A stretch of 64,000 nucleotides of DNA from Microstegium vimineum (lineage: Eukaryota; Streptophyta; Magnoliopsida; Poales; Poaceae). This document shows, one piece after another, positions 23,477-33,406 of this stretch. Each line of letters starts with the position of its first letter. Positions within the stretch are counted from its first letter, which is position 1. The stretch spans positions 11,605,591 through 11,669,590 of the forward strand of contig CM039126.1 of NCBI GenBank assembly GCA_022036555.1, in the 5' to 3' direction. The notes below the pieces were generated by a model. That model saw nothing but the letters and a program-made list of their open reading frames with translations. It ran no database searches and was not told the origin of the DNA. A program made the position numbers and the translations under genes.

Positions 23477-24727
23477 CTATTGGTTGTTGAGTATCATAGC
23501 AGAATCTTGTGCAGCACCATCTCGAGGCTCCTCATGCTCAACATCTTCTTCTTCCAATGGCCTAATATCTCCTATGGCCAAATCCTTGATTGCTTCACAT
23601 GGTGGATCCTCCTTTCCTACAACACTTGCATCAACTTGCTCTACTTGAGAGCCATTAGATTCATCAAATGTTACATCTATCGTGATCTCAACTCTACCAA
23701 CGATTTGGTTGTAGACACGATAGGCATGCTCATTTGATCCATAACCAAGTAATATGCCAATATCAACTTTAGGAGCAAACTTAGAGGTTTTGGGTCTTTT
23801 GTCTAGAATGAACACTTTGCACCCAAAAACTCTAAAGTAAGATACCTTTGGTTTGTTACCGGTTAGGAGTTCATATGATGTCTTTTGAAGCTTCTTGTGT
23901 AGGTAGAGACAGTTGATAGCATGACAACCGGTGTTGATTGCTTCACACCAAAAGATGTCCGAAGTCTTGTATTCATCAAGCATTGTCCTTGCCATATCAA
24001 TGAGAGTCCTATTCTTCCTCTCTACTACACCATTTTGTTGAGGAGTGTAAGGAGTTGAAAACTCATGTTTGATGCCCTCATCAAGAAACTCTTCCACCAT
24101 AGTGTTCTTGAACTCGGTCCCATTGTCACTTCTCACTTTCTTGATTGGGAGACCAAATTCCTTTTGAGACCTTATCACAAAGGTTTTCACTTTGTCTTGT
24201 ACCTGAGACTTATCATAAACAAAGAACACCCAAGTGAAACGAGAATAATCATCAACAATTACTAATCCATATTTGTTACCACCAATACTTATGTAGGCAA
24301 CCGGTCCAAAGAGATCCATATGAATCAACTCCAAAGGTTGAGTGGTGGTCATGATGCTCTTTGGTGGGTGAGGTACACCTACTTGCTTTCCGGCTTGACA
24401 AGCTCCACATATCCTATCTTTCTCAAAATGAACATTTGTTAGTCCAAGGATGTGTTCATTCTTTAGGAGTTTGGCCAAGTTCCTCATCCCAACATGGGCT
24501 AGTCGGTGATGTCATATCCAACCCTTGCTAGATTTTGCCACTAAACAAGTCTCAAGCTTAGCCTTACTTTTGTTGAAATCAAGTAGGTAAAGCTTGCCCT
24601 TCAAATGACACGTAAGGACAATAGAGGAATCCTCCCTCTTAATAACTTTCACACCCTTATCCGTAAAGAGACAATTGTAGCCAATCTCACAAAGTTGTGA
24701 AACGGACAACAAATTGTAGCTCAACAA
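23477..24727 (-). pseudogene. Copia pre-integrase zinc region and integrase, one nonsense codon
   Basis: The frames 24727-24512 and 24487-23477 are in register and separated by a TGA at 24512-24514. The TGA falls where Trp is normal, just before the HHRLAHVGMRNL zinc-binding segment. The integrase core shows the expected acidic residues in IVDDYSRFTW, VRSDNGTEF and, further on, VVERKNRTL. The C-terminal part (FGCKVFILDK, LGYGSNEHAYRVYN) is the usual Copia integrase tail. The frame ends at a stop at 23477, after which a Pro/Glu-rich linker leads to the reverse transcriptase. Confidence 0.9.
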
Positions 24728-24778
24728 ATCAACATGTAAAACATTAGAGATAGAATGATCTAGAGTTATAGCAACCTT

Positions 24779-24790
24779 GCTTTGATACCA
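24779..24790 (-). other. Copia primer-binding site
   Basis: On the minus strand, TGGTATCAAAGC follows the 5' LTR after two bases. It resembles the initiator-methionine tRNA complement (TGGTATCAGAGC) used by most plant Copia elements. The integrase-side coding sequence begins almost immediately after it. Confidence 0.8.
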
Positions 24791-24792
24791 CT

Positions 24793-25997
24793 TGTAGGAT
24801 CTTAGGAAGGGTAAATAGCCTAGAGGGGGGGGGTGAATAGACCTGTCAAAAATTAACTCGAGCAGATGTTAGAACAGAGGGCGGCACTGCCGACCTATAG
24901 AGGGCGGCACTGCCGACCTAGAAAAACTGAGCAGATTGAAATGAGGTTTGGCAGTGAGATACTATGCACCAAGATGAGTCCTTCCCTGCAATTTCAATAC
25001 AAGAACCAGCTCGAAGACTGGTTACCACATATATGGTTCTTTTCTTCAAATCAACAACACAAACCCTAGCACAAGATATATTGGAGGAAGTAAACCCTTG
25101 GGGACCAGCACACAAGACACGATGATTTATCCTGTGGTTCAGCTCGCCACTAAGGCTTGCCTAAGTCCACGTTGTTGAGGTGCCACAAAGGCTAGGAGCT
25201 TTGCAACTCCAACTCAATCTCAAGTCAAGAAAGTGAATCCTTGAGATGAGGGGTAATACCTTAGCTTCACAAGTCGATTATAAACCTCCCTAGGCTGCCA
25301 CAAAGGAGGGGCAAGCTCTAGGGCGACGCCTAGCCGGCTAGGAGCAAGCTCCAAGGGTAACAAACCCTAGCACCGCCGGCCAAACGTGAACCACAAGCTC
25401 TTAAACTTTGGGAAGTAGTAGATCCGCTCTCTAGGAATGTTTTCCTACCTTTTCCCTCAAGAATCTATGGTTGGAAGTGTGGGATTGCTTGGAGGGTGAA
25501 GGTCAACAATGGAGTGAGAGAGAGGGAGAGAGAGAGCTCTGTTTGCAACGGTCTGATTTCAAGGAAGACGAAAGGGTACTGAACTGGTGAGGTGGAGACC
25601 TTTCCAGCCACTATTTATACTCGCGAAAAACTGCTGGAAAAGGAGGTCGGCACTACCGACCTAGCACAGGTAGCCTGCTGGGTATGAGTTTTGGATATGT
25701 CTCTGGGCTAGCTGAGAGTATGTTATTGGTAGAGATTGAGCATGTGATTCACATCTGACCATAACAGTACTAGAACCCCCCTTAATAGTACGACATCCCT
25801 ATACTCAAATTCAAACCATAAATGAATTTAAACCTTTGATGAGTAGAGAAACCTTCACAAAGAATTGGGTTACCTCCATCTTCTCTAACTTTTCCTCTTT
25901 TTGCTATTACCTGCGTGTCATCTCAATGGTTCTCATTAGAACTTGAATTAAGTGATCATCAACACCGAAATCCACATAGGGCTTGATTGCACTTTCA
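24793..25997 (-). repeat. Copia 5' LTR
   Basis: This is 1205 bp and pairs with 17026-18226. It differs by visible substitutions and small indels (for example a G run near 24827 and an extra GA near 25533), so the insertion is not brand new. It contains the GGCACTGCCGACCT-type motif at 24882, 24905 and, changed to CACTACC, at 25643. Confidence 0.93.
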
Positions 25998-26441
25998 GTG
26001 GGAGGCGCCGCGCGCGGGGTGGGATGCATCGCGCCGGTGCGGGCGGCTGGGCGAGTGGGGGCATGGGTCGAGTGTGTAGCTGCTAGGGTTTCCACGAAGT
26101 GTATATATAGTATGCATTGAGTTGGGCCGGTTATTGGGCCTCCAATGCATTGAGTTGGCTGGGCTGTTTATTGGAAACTTCGGTGCTTCAGGTAACCGAC
26201 CATTAGAATCGATTTTACCGATGAAATTTCGGTTCCTAGGAAATGCTAGTTCGGTTCGGCTCTTGGTAAATTCGGTTCGGTTTTCGGTTCTCGGTAAAAT
26301 TTGCCCAGGCCGAGCGTGAAACATCAACATAACCATGTACAGTACTGATACTATTGCATATTTGGTCTACGTTATGCTGCACCTATATATATATTTCTAT
26401 ACTACAGTGTACTACAGTGCCAGTCCTAGTCTTCTCAAGCT

Positions 26442-28040
26442 TCAAGCGATGACCAGCTCTGTCCGGGCCGCTGTTTCCCTCTGCACCTTGCCAATGTCCA
26501 CGTGCTCCGACAAGATTGCTCTGAACTCATCGCCGGTGAGCGTCTCCTTCTCCATGAGCACGTCCACCAGCTGATCGATGGCCGCGCGGTTCCTATTCAC
26601 ATGCTCCTTGGCGACCTCGTACGCCTGATCGACGATGTGCTTCACGGCCCTGTCGATGTCCGCGGCGAGCTTCTCGGACATGGAGTTCCGGGCCAGCATC
26701 CGCAGCACGACGTCGCCGCTCTGCGCGGCCGGCTCCATGAGCGCCCACGGCCCGATCTCCGACATCCCGAACGTGGTCACCATCTGCCGCGCCACCTGCG
26801 TCACCTGCTGCAGGTCGCCCCGCCGCGCCCGTCGTCACCTCAGGCTCCCCAAAGATCACCTCTTCGGCGGCACGCCCGCCGAGGCCGCCCACGATGCGTG
26901 CGAAGATCTGCTGCTTGGACACCAGAGTCGGGTCCTCGGCCGGCAGGAACCACGTCAGCCCGCGCGCCTGCCCCCGTGGGATCAACGTCACCTTCTGCAC
27001 CGCGTCGTGCCTCGGCGTCAGCGTCCTGCATCAACCAGTCGCTCAGTCAGTGTGCTGTGCCACGCTGGCGGCCAACGGCATCGATCTCGTCGATGAAGAC
27101 GAGGCACGGCGCGTTGGCTTTGGCCTTGTTGAAGAGGTCCCGCACCCGTGACGCGCCCACGCCGACGAACATCTCGATGAACTCGGACCCAGACAGCGAG
27201 AAGAAAGGCACCCCCGCTTCCCCCGCGATGGCCTTGGCCAGCAGCGTCTTCCCCGTGCCTGGAGGACCCACCAGCAGCACGCCCTTGGGGATCCTCGCCC
27301 CCACCGCCGTGAACTTCTCCGGCGACTTGAGGAACTGTACGATTTCCTGGAAGTCCTGCTTGGCCTCGTCCACGCCGGCGACGTCGTCGAACGTGATCCC
27401 GGTGTTGGGCTCCATCTGGAACTTGGCCTTGGACTTGCCGAGCCCGAACGGGAGGCTGCCGGCGCCCGGGTTGTTCATGGTGACCGACCTCCAGATCAGC
27501 GAGGCGATGAAGAGGAGCGGGAAGCCGAAGTTGAGGAGAGAGGTCGAGGAACATGAGCCCGAGGTTGGGTTCCACGGGGTGCGCCGCGAAATCGACGCCT
27601 CTGTCCCGCAGCTTGCGCACCAGCTCGGCGGGGAGACCAGGAAGCTGCACCCGCTCCCGGTGCACCTTCGACGCGAGCGCCGGGTCGTCCAGCTCGACGA
27701 TGGCCACCGTGCCGTTCTCGAAGAAGTCCACCTTCCGCACCGCGCCGGCGTTGAGGTAATCCAGGAACCGCGAGTAGGACATCCGGTTCGATGTCACCTC
27801 CTCCGGCGCCGTCTCGGCACGCGCCCGCGCTGGGTGTTTTATGGCGAGGCCGAGCCCGAGACCCAGCCCCGCCCCGGACTGCAGCAGCCTCCTCCTGCTA
27901 AAACCGGTGGTGTCTGACGACGACGATGAAGGCGCACGCTTCTGTACAGGCGCCTGCTTCTGCTTGGACACGTCCTGCGCCCGGCAGATGGGCAGGCGGG
28001 TCGTCGTGGTCAGAGACATGGTCGTCGGCGACATCGGCAA
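26442..28040 (-). pseudogene. FTSH6: FtsH6 thylakoid metalloprotease, internally deleted and frameshifted
   Basis: FtsH6 is a chloroplast AAA zinc protease, reported to act on light-harvesting proteins and in heat memory. The start opens MPMSPTTMSL (28040), with a plausible transit peptide ending near the RRRLL and GLGLGLG segment. Walker A GPPGTGKT and Walker B FIDEID are intact (27230-27100). After GRQRG at about 27050 the sequence jumps, through a short intron-like scrap, to DAVQKVTLIPRG. This removes the second half of the AAA domain and the HEXXH zinc site. There is also an extra base near 27540, in the membrane segment before MNNPGAG, and an extra G near 26823 after TTGAAG. The C-terminus to the stop at 26442 is otherwise recognisable. 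Unless the deletion is an assembly error, no active protease can be made. Confidence 0.88.
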
Positions 28041-28912
28041 CTAATCGGACTAGACCGACTACCTGCTGCTTGCGTTCGAACTATACTACTGGTTACTGCT
28101 TGGACATGTTCCTGCTGCTTGCAATGAAGGCGTCGTACGTGCGTGCCGTGTCAAGTTTCAATCGTCCTTGCGGTTTTTGGAGGGAACGGAGCAGCGAGCC
28201 CTGGTTTAAATATCCTTCATTCACGTCACGGCGATGTTCAAGCGGATGTTGAGTTGGTTCGCGTCTGATTGCCAGCGATTTGAGATGGTTTCTCCCGTAG
28301 TTTCGTGAGTTGGTGGATGGGCTTGTCCGGTTGCGAGTCGCGTAACGTCCAGAACGCGGCGGCGGATAATCCCTGTCGTCCCGGGCCGAAATCCAGGTAG
28401 CCAATTATTTTGTGTGGATCGTGTCCGCCGGCTCCACCGAACCGTAGTAAGCTCTAGCAGTGCCCGGTGCTTTTCTTGTCGCAGCGCACGGCCGCACACC
28501 TGGGTTCGCCGCGCCCACACGCGTAGCGGCGCCTTGGCGCTTAACCTTGGTGTCGGCGTGTCGCTACCGCCTATCGGTACCTCACGTGCAGGATGGTCAA
28601 ACGGGCTGCCACGAGTGGCTCGAAAAAGCACGGGGCTAACCAGGTACGGCACGGAATTCGTAGTGACAGACAGCTACGGCCTACGGGCATAGCGATACGA
28701 CATGGCACGACACGGTTATGGCCGTGGTAGGGCTGTACGTATTGTTCATTTGGCCATCTCAATTATTGAAAACAATACAACAAACAGGATGGGAATTTAC
28801 AGAACGAAATGAAAACAAGTGATGTCTTTTCCCATAGTATTCGCCGAAATTTGTTTTTATCATGTATTCTTTCTTTTTTAAAAGAGTCTAGAATAACAGC
28901 TCAATAGGACGT
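28041..28912. other. FtsH6 upstream region with degraded repeats
   Basis: No gene is seen. The 28560-28740 part is rich in GGCACG/CGTGCC-type words, as in worn grass MITEs, but ends could not be paired. No convincing heat-shock element array was found upstream of the FtsH6 start. Confidence 0.4.
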
Positions 28913-30471
28913 CAAAGGTCAACAATCCCATATCTGGCCGACGGGGACGCTAACACAAAATACTTCCACTTGCTGGCACGAGGAAGAAAACGGAAAAACA
29001 CCATCATGAGGCTGAAGGATGGCAATGGCAGGGTCTGCACGTCCCAGGAGGGTATGGAGGCTGCCATCCATGATCACTTTCGGGGAGTTTTTGGCAGCCC
29101 GGGCACAGGGGGATTTACCATCGATTTCCAATCGATCGGAATCACCACCTCGGACTTCTCCGCACTTGACCTGCCCTTCTCAGAGGAGGAGGTTGAAGTG
29201 GCCGTGCGGGAGATGCCTTCGGACCGAGCTCCGGGGATGGACGGTTTCACCGGGCTTTCTATAAATCGTCCTGGCTAGTCATTAAGGGCGACATAATAGC
29301 CGCGCTCAACGCGGGTTTTTTTCGGAGACAGCCGGGCCTTCGACCGGTTGAACAACGCGTTCGTGGTGCTACTGCCTAAGAAGCCGGGTGCAGCGATGCC
29401 AGCCGACTTTCGACCGATCACGATGATACACAGTGTTGGGAAACTGGTCTCCAAGCTGCTCGCACTAAGACTCGCGACGAGGTTGCAAGACATCATCTCC
29501 CCGAACCAAAATGCCTTCATTCGGGGGAAGGACAATCCACGACAACTTCAAATACGTTCAGTGGGCGGTGGTGTACCTATGCAAAAAGAAGATCCCCAAG
29601 ACCTTGCTCAAGCTTGACATATCCAAGGCATTCGACACGGTTGGCTGGCCGTTCCTCATGAGCACCTTGCAAGCATTTGGCTTCGGCGAGCATTGGCGTC
29701 GATGGATAGTTACGCTACTCACCACCGCCACGTTGAAGATACTGCTCAATGGCCAGCCGGGGAAGCCGATCAAACACCGGAGAGGGGTTCGGCAAGGTGA
29801 CTCCTTGTCGCCGATGTTGTTCATCATTGTGATGGAGGTCTTCGCAAGGCTGGTACAGGCGACTGCGGAGGTGGGCTTTCTCCACCCCTTAGGGGCACAA
29901 CCTGTTCGATATCATTGCAGCCTGTACGCGGACGACATCATTATATTCATGCACCCGGACACGGCAAATGCAAGAGCAATCAAACAATTAGTTTTCGGCG
30001 GATACTTTATCGCCGATGTTTGGGCGAGTGCTTTGCCGCTTGGTCCTGAGGGTAGCGGCCCTAAGTGACTCAATCGAACAATTAGTTTTCGGCGGATGCT
30101 TTGTCGCCGATGTGTTTTCTGGTGGATGCTCTGCCGCCGAGCTCGTCATCTTTTCCGCCAGATGCTTTGCTGCCAAGGTTGCTTGGACGGATACTTCGTC
30201 GTCTGGATGCTTAGCGGATGCTTTGTCACTGATATCATCTATGACTCATACCACTGGCGGTACTTAGGTGTTGAGATTTTTTTAGGCTTAGTTGTTGGGG
30301 TTGTCAGGTAGAGGGTCCTCCGCCCATCGGGTTCTTGCTTTTGTTTGGTGTTGAGGTCTTCATTGGTAATTCAGAGTTACCTGTGAATCCTTTTGTACCA
30401 ACTATGTGTAGGTCTATCGATCATTCTATTCTGCTTAATGAAATACAGACTATATGCCCGATCTAAAAAAA
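28913..30471 (+). mobile_element. 5'-truncated L1-type LINE, reverse transcriptase remnant
   Basis: Three plus-strand frames together cover the C-terminal end of the endonuclease-RT linker (DANTKYFHLLARGRKRKN) and the reverse transcriptase: FRPITMIHS, NQNAFIRGK, LKLDISKAFDTVGW, GVRQGDSLSPMLFI and the catalytic YADD at about 29926. Frameshifts near 29265, 29330 and 29520 break it. The downstream zinc-knuckle region is missing or replaced by repeats. The 3' end is a short A run at 30465-30471 after a 3' UTR-like stretch. It is non-functional. Confidence 0.85.
29975..30235 (+). repeat. Short internal repeats in LINE 3' part
   Basis: The phrase CAATTAGTTTTCGGCGGAT occurs at about 29986 and 30077, about 91 bp apart. 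Shorter echoes of GGATGCTTTGTCGCCGATG continue to about 30230. This sequence replaces what is normally the conserved region after the YADD motif. Confidence 0.7.
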
Positions 30472-30641
30472 TGCCATTAGGGAACATGAATTGCTTATAT
30501 CCAAAAAATCATCCACTCCAATTTATCCATCCAAAAAAAATAGTGGACAAGATTCAACCGACGTGGATTACCCAACAGGTAACAGGTAAGCTAGAGGTGG
30601 CTTGATGAAAGACCTATCGACGAACTGCGTCATCTACATCA

Positions 30642-30884
30642 GAGCAAGTATAATAGAAGGCTGCAAGCTGACTAAATGTTGATGTGGAGGAGAGAAGAGA
30701 GGAGAGAAATGAGAAGTGAGTTGTAAGCTTACAGCCAACCCAAGCATAATAACCAAGGAAGTTTGTGAGAGAGACAAGTGAGTCCTACATCCATAGTAAA
30801 GAGCAAACCATTATATGAGTGGGCTGGGAGAAGACTACAAAGAATCCTTACAACCAAGGGTTGGCTGTATTATTAGTCTTGCTC
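30642..30884. mobile_element. MITE with GAGCAAG terminal inverted repeats
   Basis: The left end GAGCAAGTATAATAGAAGGC pairs with the right end, which read inward is GAGCAAGACTAATAATACAG. TCA flanks both sides (30639-30641 and 30885-30887), a possible 3-bp target duplication. At 243 bp it has no coding capacity. The superfamily is uncertain, PIF/Harbinger being likely from the 3-bp flank. Confidence 0.7.
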
Positions 30885-31162
30885 TCACCGGTAAGATCAA
30901 GGCAGGCAGGGCAAAAGACAACACTGACCGTCCATAGCGACACGTCCGCTAACTCGGACCCAACACCACCCCGTCCCGCCTCCCGCGGACGTGCCTCCAT
31001 GACCTTTCGTTGTTCCCTGCCGAAGCTAGCAGTTGCACGTACTTGCCTACGATTTAGAGGACAACATCGACATGATATGTAGGGTTTATAGAATACACCC
31101 TATCAACGGAGATCCCATGCCTAATCAAGATCAATCTACTGTAAGTCCTATAGGGACATTAA

Positions 31163-31624
31163 GGGCAGTCCCAATAAGATATTTATGATGGTTTCTATGT
31201 CTATTAATTACTTAGACAACTTAGTATTTTGTTGACGTGGCAAAGGAATGAATGAAGAGACAAAGCACAAAAGAAAGAAACGACTTCTTCGGTAGGACCA
31301 TGTCGACGCTAGTACCAATGCTTGTAGAAACCAGTCAAACCCCGTTGGGGAGACACGACCAGAGTCTAGCAACTTTTCGGTGGATTCTTTGCGCTGCTGT
31401 CGTGCCTTTCTCTCCCGCCTCCGCTCGATTATTCGAAGATTGCTGTTGTAATACATGGCTGATTGCCACAGATGATCTTCTATCTTTTCTGTTGTATTTA
31501 ATTTATCTTTTATATGAATACTACTATAGAAACTATGAGTTGGAAAAGATAGTTTCAACTGAACATTAATTACTCTCTTTTCTTCTTGGAAACTACGTCT
31601 AGAAATCATCCATTGGGACTGCCC
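31163..31624. mobile_element. Tourist-like MITE
   Basis: The left end GGGCAGTCCCAATAAGATAT pairs with the right end, read inward GGGCAGTCCCAATGGATGAT. TAA flanks both sides (31160-31162 and 31625-31627), the PIF/Harbinger target duplication. It is 462 bp. The open frames inside it are incidental. Confidence 0.82.
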
Positions 31625-31666
31625 TAAGGCCCAACTGACCAGCCCATATCTCCCGCAATCGGAACG

Positions 31667-32420
31667 TCAGCCACTTTGCACGTTCAAACCGGAACTAAAC
31701 TCCGTGAAGACCGGTGACGGAAGCCCTTTAGTGAAGATGTCTACATACTGCGAAGATGTAGGAACATGCAGAACACGAAGATCACCAACCGTCACTCGTT
31801 CCCGGACGAAGTGAAGATCAATCTCGATATGCTTAGTGTGTTGATGCTGGACCGGATTAGAGGTCATGTAGATGGCACTGACGTTGTCACAAAACACTAG
31901 TGTGGCACGACGAAGAGGGGCGTGAAGCTCGCGAAGGAGCTGACGCAGCCAGGTGGCCTCAGCAACCTCATTAGCCACTGCGCGATACTCGGCTTCAACA
32001 TTGGATCTTGACACGTTCTGACGCTTGGAAGACCAAGAGATAAGATTGCCTCCGAGAAAGACAACATAACCGGAAGTGGATTTGTGTGTCTGGACAGCCG
32101 GTCCAATCATCATCAGTGTATACCACAAGATCAGTGGATGTAGACGGTCGCAACAGAAGACCGTGATGAAGGGTGCCCCGAACATAGCCGCATGCTCTAC
32201 AGCAAGTGTCGTCTGTGCGATGTCGCCTGGCTGGAGCACCTCCTCTCGACGCTCTTCACGCACTAACACCTCGGCAACTTGCCGGGGAAATCAACACGCC
32301 CTGCATGCTCGTGCCACCACCATCAGGGAGTGGCATGCTTTTAAGTCGCCATCTAGTCATCATCGCAGAGCAAGCTAATACCACTTGTGTTATGTTGACA
32401 AGATGCAGTTCAGAACGATT
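31667..32420 (-). pseudogene. Copia RNase H remnant, with possible primer-binding site
   Basis: A minus-strand frame (32269-31667) shows the Copia RNase H blocks STSGYVVFLGGNLISWSSK, EAEYRAVANEVAEATWL, CDNVSAIYMTSNPVQHQ and KHIEIDLHFVRE. It is joined upstream, after a few hundred bases, to TGGTATTAGCTTGC at about 32378, which resembles a primer-binding site. Most of gag, integrase and reverse transcriptase is therefore deleted. The remnant is abutted on the right by the CACTA element at 32421. Confidence 0.8.
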
Positions 32421-32434
32421 CACTACTATAGAAA

Positions 32435-32690
32435 CGACAATCACTGTCGGCCCATCACTGCCGGTTTTATTTGGGCCGGCAGTGATGCCCCTTCACTACC
32501 GGTTCTTCCTCTGACAGGCCCCCAATTATTGGGGGTAGGGGCTGAACCGGCAGTGAAACACCACATCACTGCCGATTCATGGCTTGAACCGGCAGTGATG
32601 CCTCTCGGCCCTATCACTGCCGGTTCAAGCCACCAACCGGCAGTGATGTGGTCTTTCACTGCCGGTTCGTGGCTGGAACCGGCAGTGATG
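32435..32690. repeat. CACTA left subterminal palindrome array
   Basis: At least eight copies, in both orientations, of CACTGCCGGTT-type motifs are paired as hairpins (ATCACTGCCGGTT then AACCGGCAGTGATG). In En/Spm such motifs are transposase-binding sites. A TATAAA at 32701-32706 follows within about 15 bp, so the array also borders the first promoter. Confidence 0.88.
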
Positions 32691-32700
32691 TTGTGTACAG

Positions 32701-32706
32701 TATAAA
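32701..32706 (+). promoter_or_regulatory. TATA box of the first CACTA transcription unit
   Basis: TATAAA lies just inside the left palindrome array. It is followed by a CT-rich leader and, about 700 bp on, by the transposase-associated domain. The position fits a tnp2 promoter; there is no direct evidence of a start site. Confidence 0.55.
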
Positions 32707-33406
32707 GCTTCGATCTCCTCCCTCCCTCCTCTGCTCAACAGTACAGAACAGTGCGTGAGGAGCTCTCTCTCTCCATTGTTGCGGCTGGTGAATTTCTTGA
32801 TCTCTATTTTTGGCTCCTCTTCACTCTTGGATCCTCATATCTTCTTGCTCTTGGTTAGTAACAAGCATAATTCTTTAGAATTGTTGATTTACATTGTTTT
32901 TGTGTGTAAATCTATAGTTTAGAGCTATGCTAGTTTTCATGATCAAGAAGAGAGATGTTGCAATTTGTATCAATTTTTTGTACCTTTTAGATCCAAAAGT
33001 ATTTAGAAAAATTGTAGCACTTTGTTTTTATTGGATAATTATTGTATAATCATTGAATAGCTAGGTTCAAAATATTCGTCTCGAAAATTATATATGGATT
33101 AAAATTGTAATTAGTTATAGTTATTACTTACATTTAATACTCCATGCATGTATTAAAAATTTGATGGGATGTGGAATAGATTCGGTATTTATTACTTGCA
33201 TTTAATACTCCATGCATGTATGCATTTAATACTTACATTTATTACTCCATGCATGCATTTAATACTCCATGCATCCACCTATTTTGTTGTCTCACTTTTT
33301 ATAGCGCGACCAATTTCAAATTATAACGAAAAGAATATTTTTCAAAAACGCTCCTATTAATATGTTCCTATGTTTTCTCTGCTCTGTCCATTTTATCAGT
33401 GCAGAC

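Larger units (their letters stand above)
17026..25997 (-). mobile_element. Copia LTR retrotransposon, nearly full length but lacking gag
   Basis: Two LTRs of about 1.2 kb (17026-18226 and 24793-25997) begin TGTAGGATC and end GCACTTTCA on the plus strand. They are flanked by the 5-bp duplication GTGGG (17021-17025 and 25998-26002). The element reads on the minus strand, so its 5' LTR is on the right. Order in transcription sense: LTR, primer-binding site, integrase, reverse transcriptase, RNase H, then a 3.4-kb extra region with further ORFs, polypurine tract, LTR. The integrase-RT-RNase H order makes it Copia, and the long post-pol region recalls the Maximus/SIRE lineage. Gag and protease are absent, and pol carries stops and a frameshift, so it cannot move by itself. 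Confidence 0.93.
16530..26313. mobile_element. Non-autonomous hAT element interrupted by a Copia retrotransposon
   Basis: The termini are TCGCCCTGGGCA on the left and, read inward from the right, TCGGCCTGGGCA. Both ends carry dense CGGTTCGGTT-type subterminal repeats (16545-16690 and 26195-26305). A perfect 8-bp target duplication GCGTGAAA flanks the whole. Without the nested Copia insertion the element is about 0.8 kb, with a GC-rich core and no transposase, so it would depend on a transposase from elsewhere. It lies about 130 bp downstream of the FtsH6 stop codon. Confidence 0.78.

Noticed and set aside
22464..24265. Plus-strand frames opposite the Copia pol
   Set aside because: They are antisense to the conserved reverse transcriptase and integrase.
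26502..27917. A 471-codon plus-strand frame across FtsH6
   Set aside because: It is the antisense of the FtsH6 coding sequence; high GC removes stops on the opposite strand.
32435..32690. A CRISPR-like array (short repeats with spacers)
   Set aside because: The repeats alternate orientation, spacers are irregular, the genome is plant nuclear, and the block sits at a CACTA terminus where such motifs are expected.
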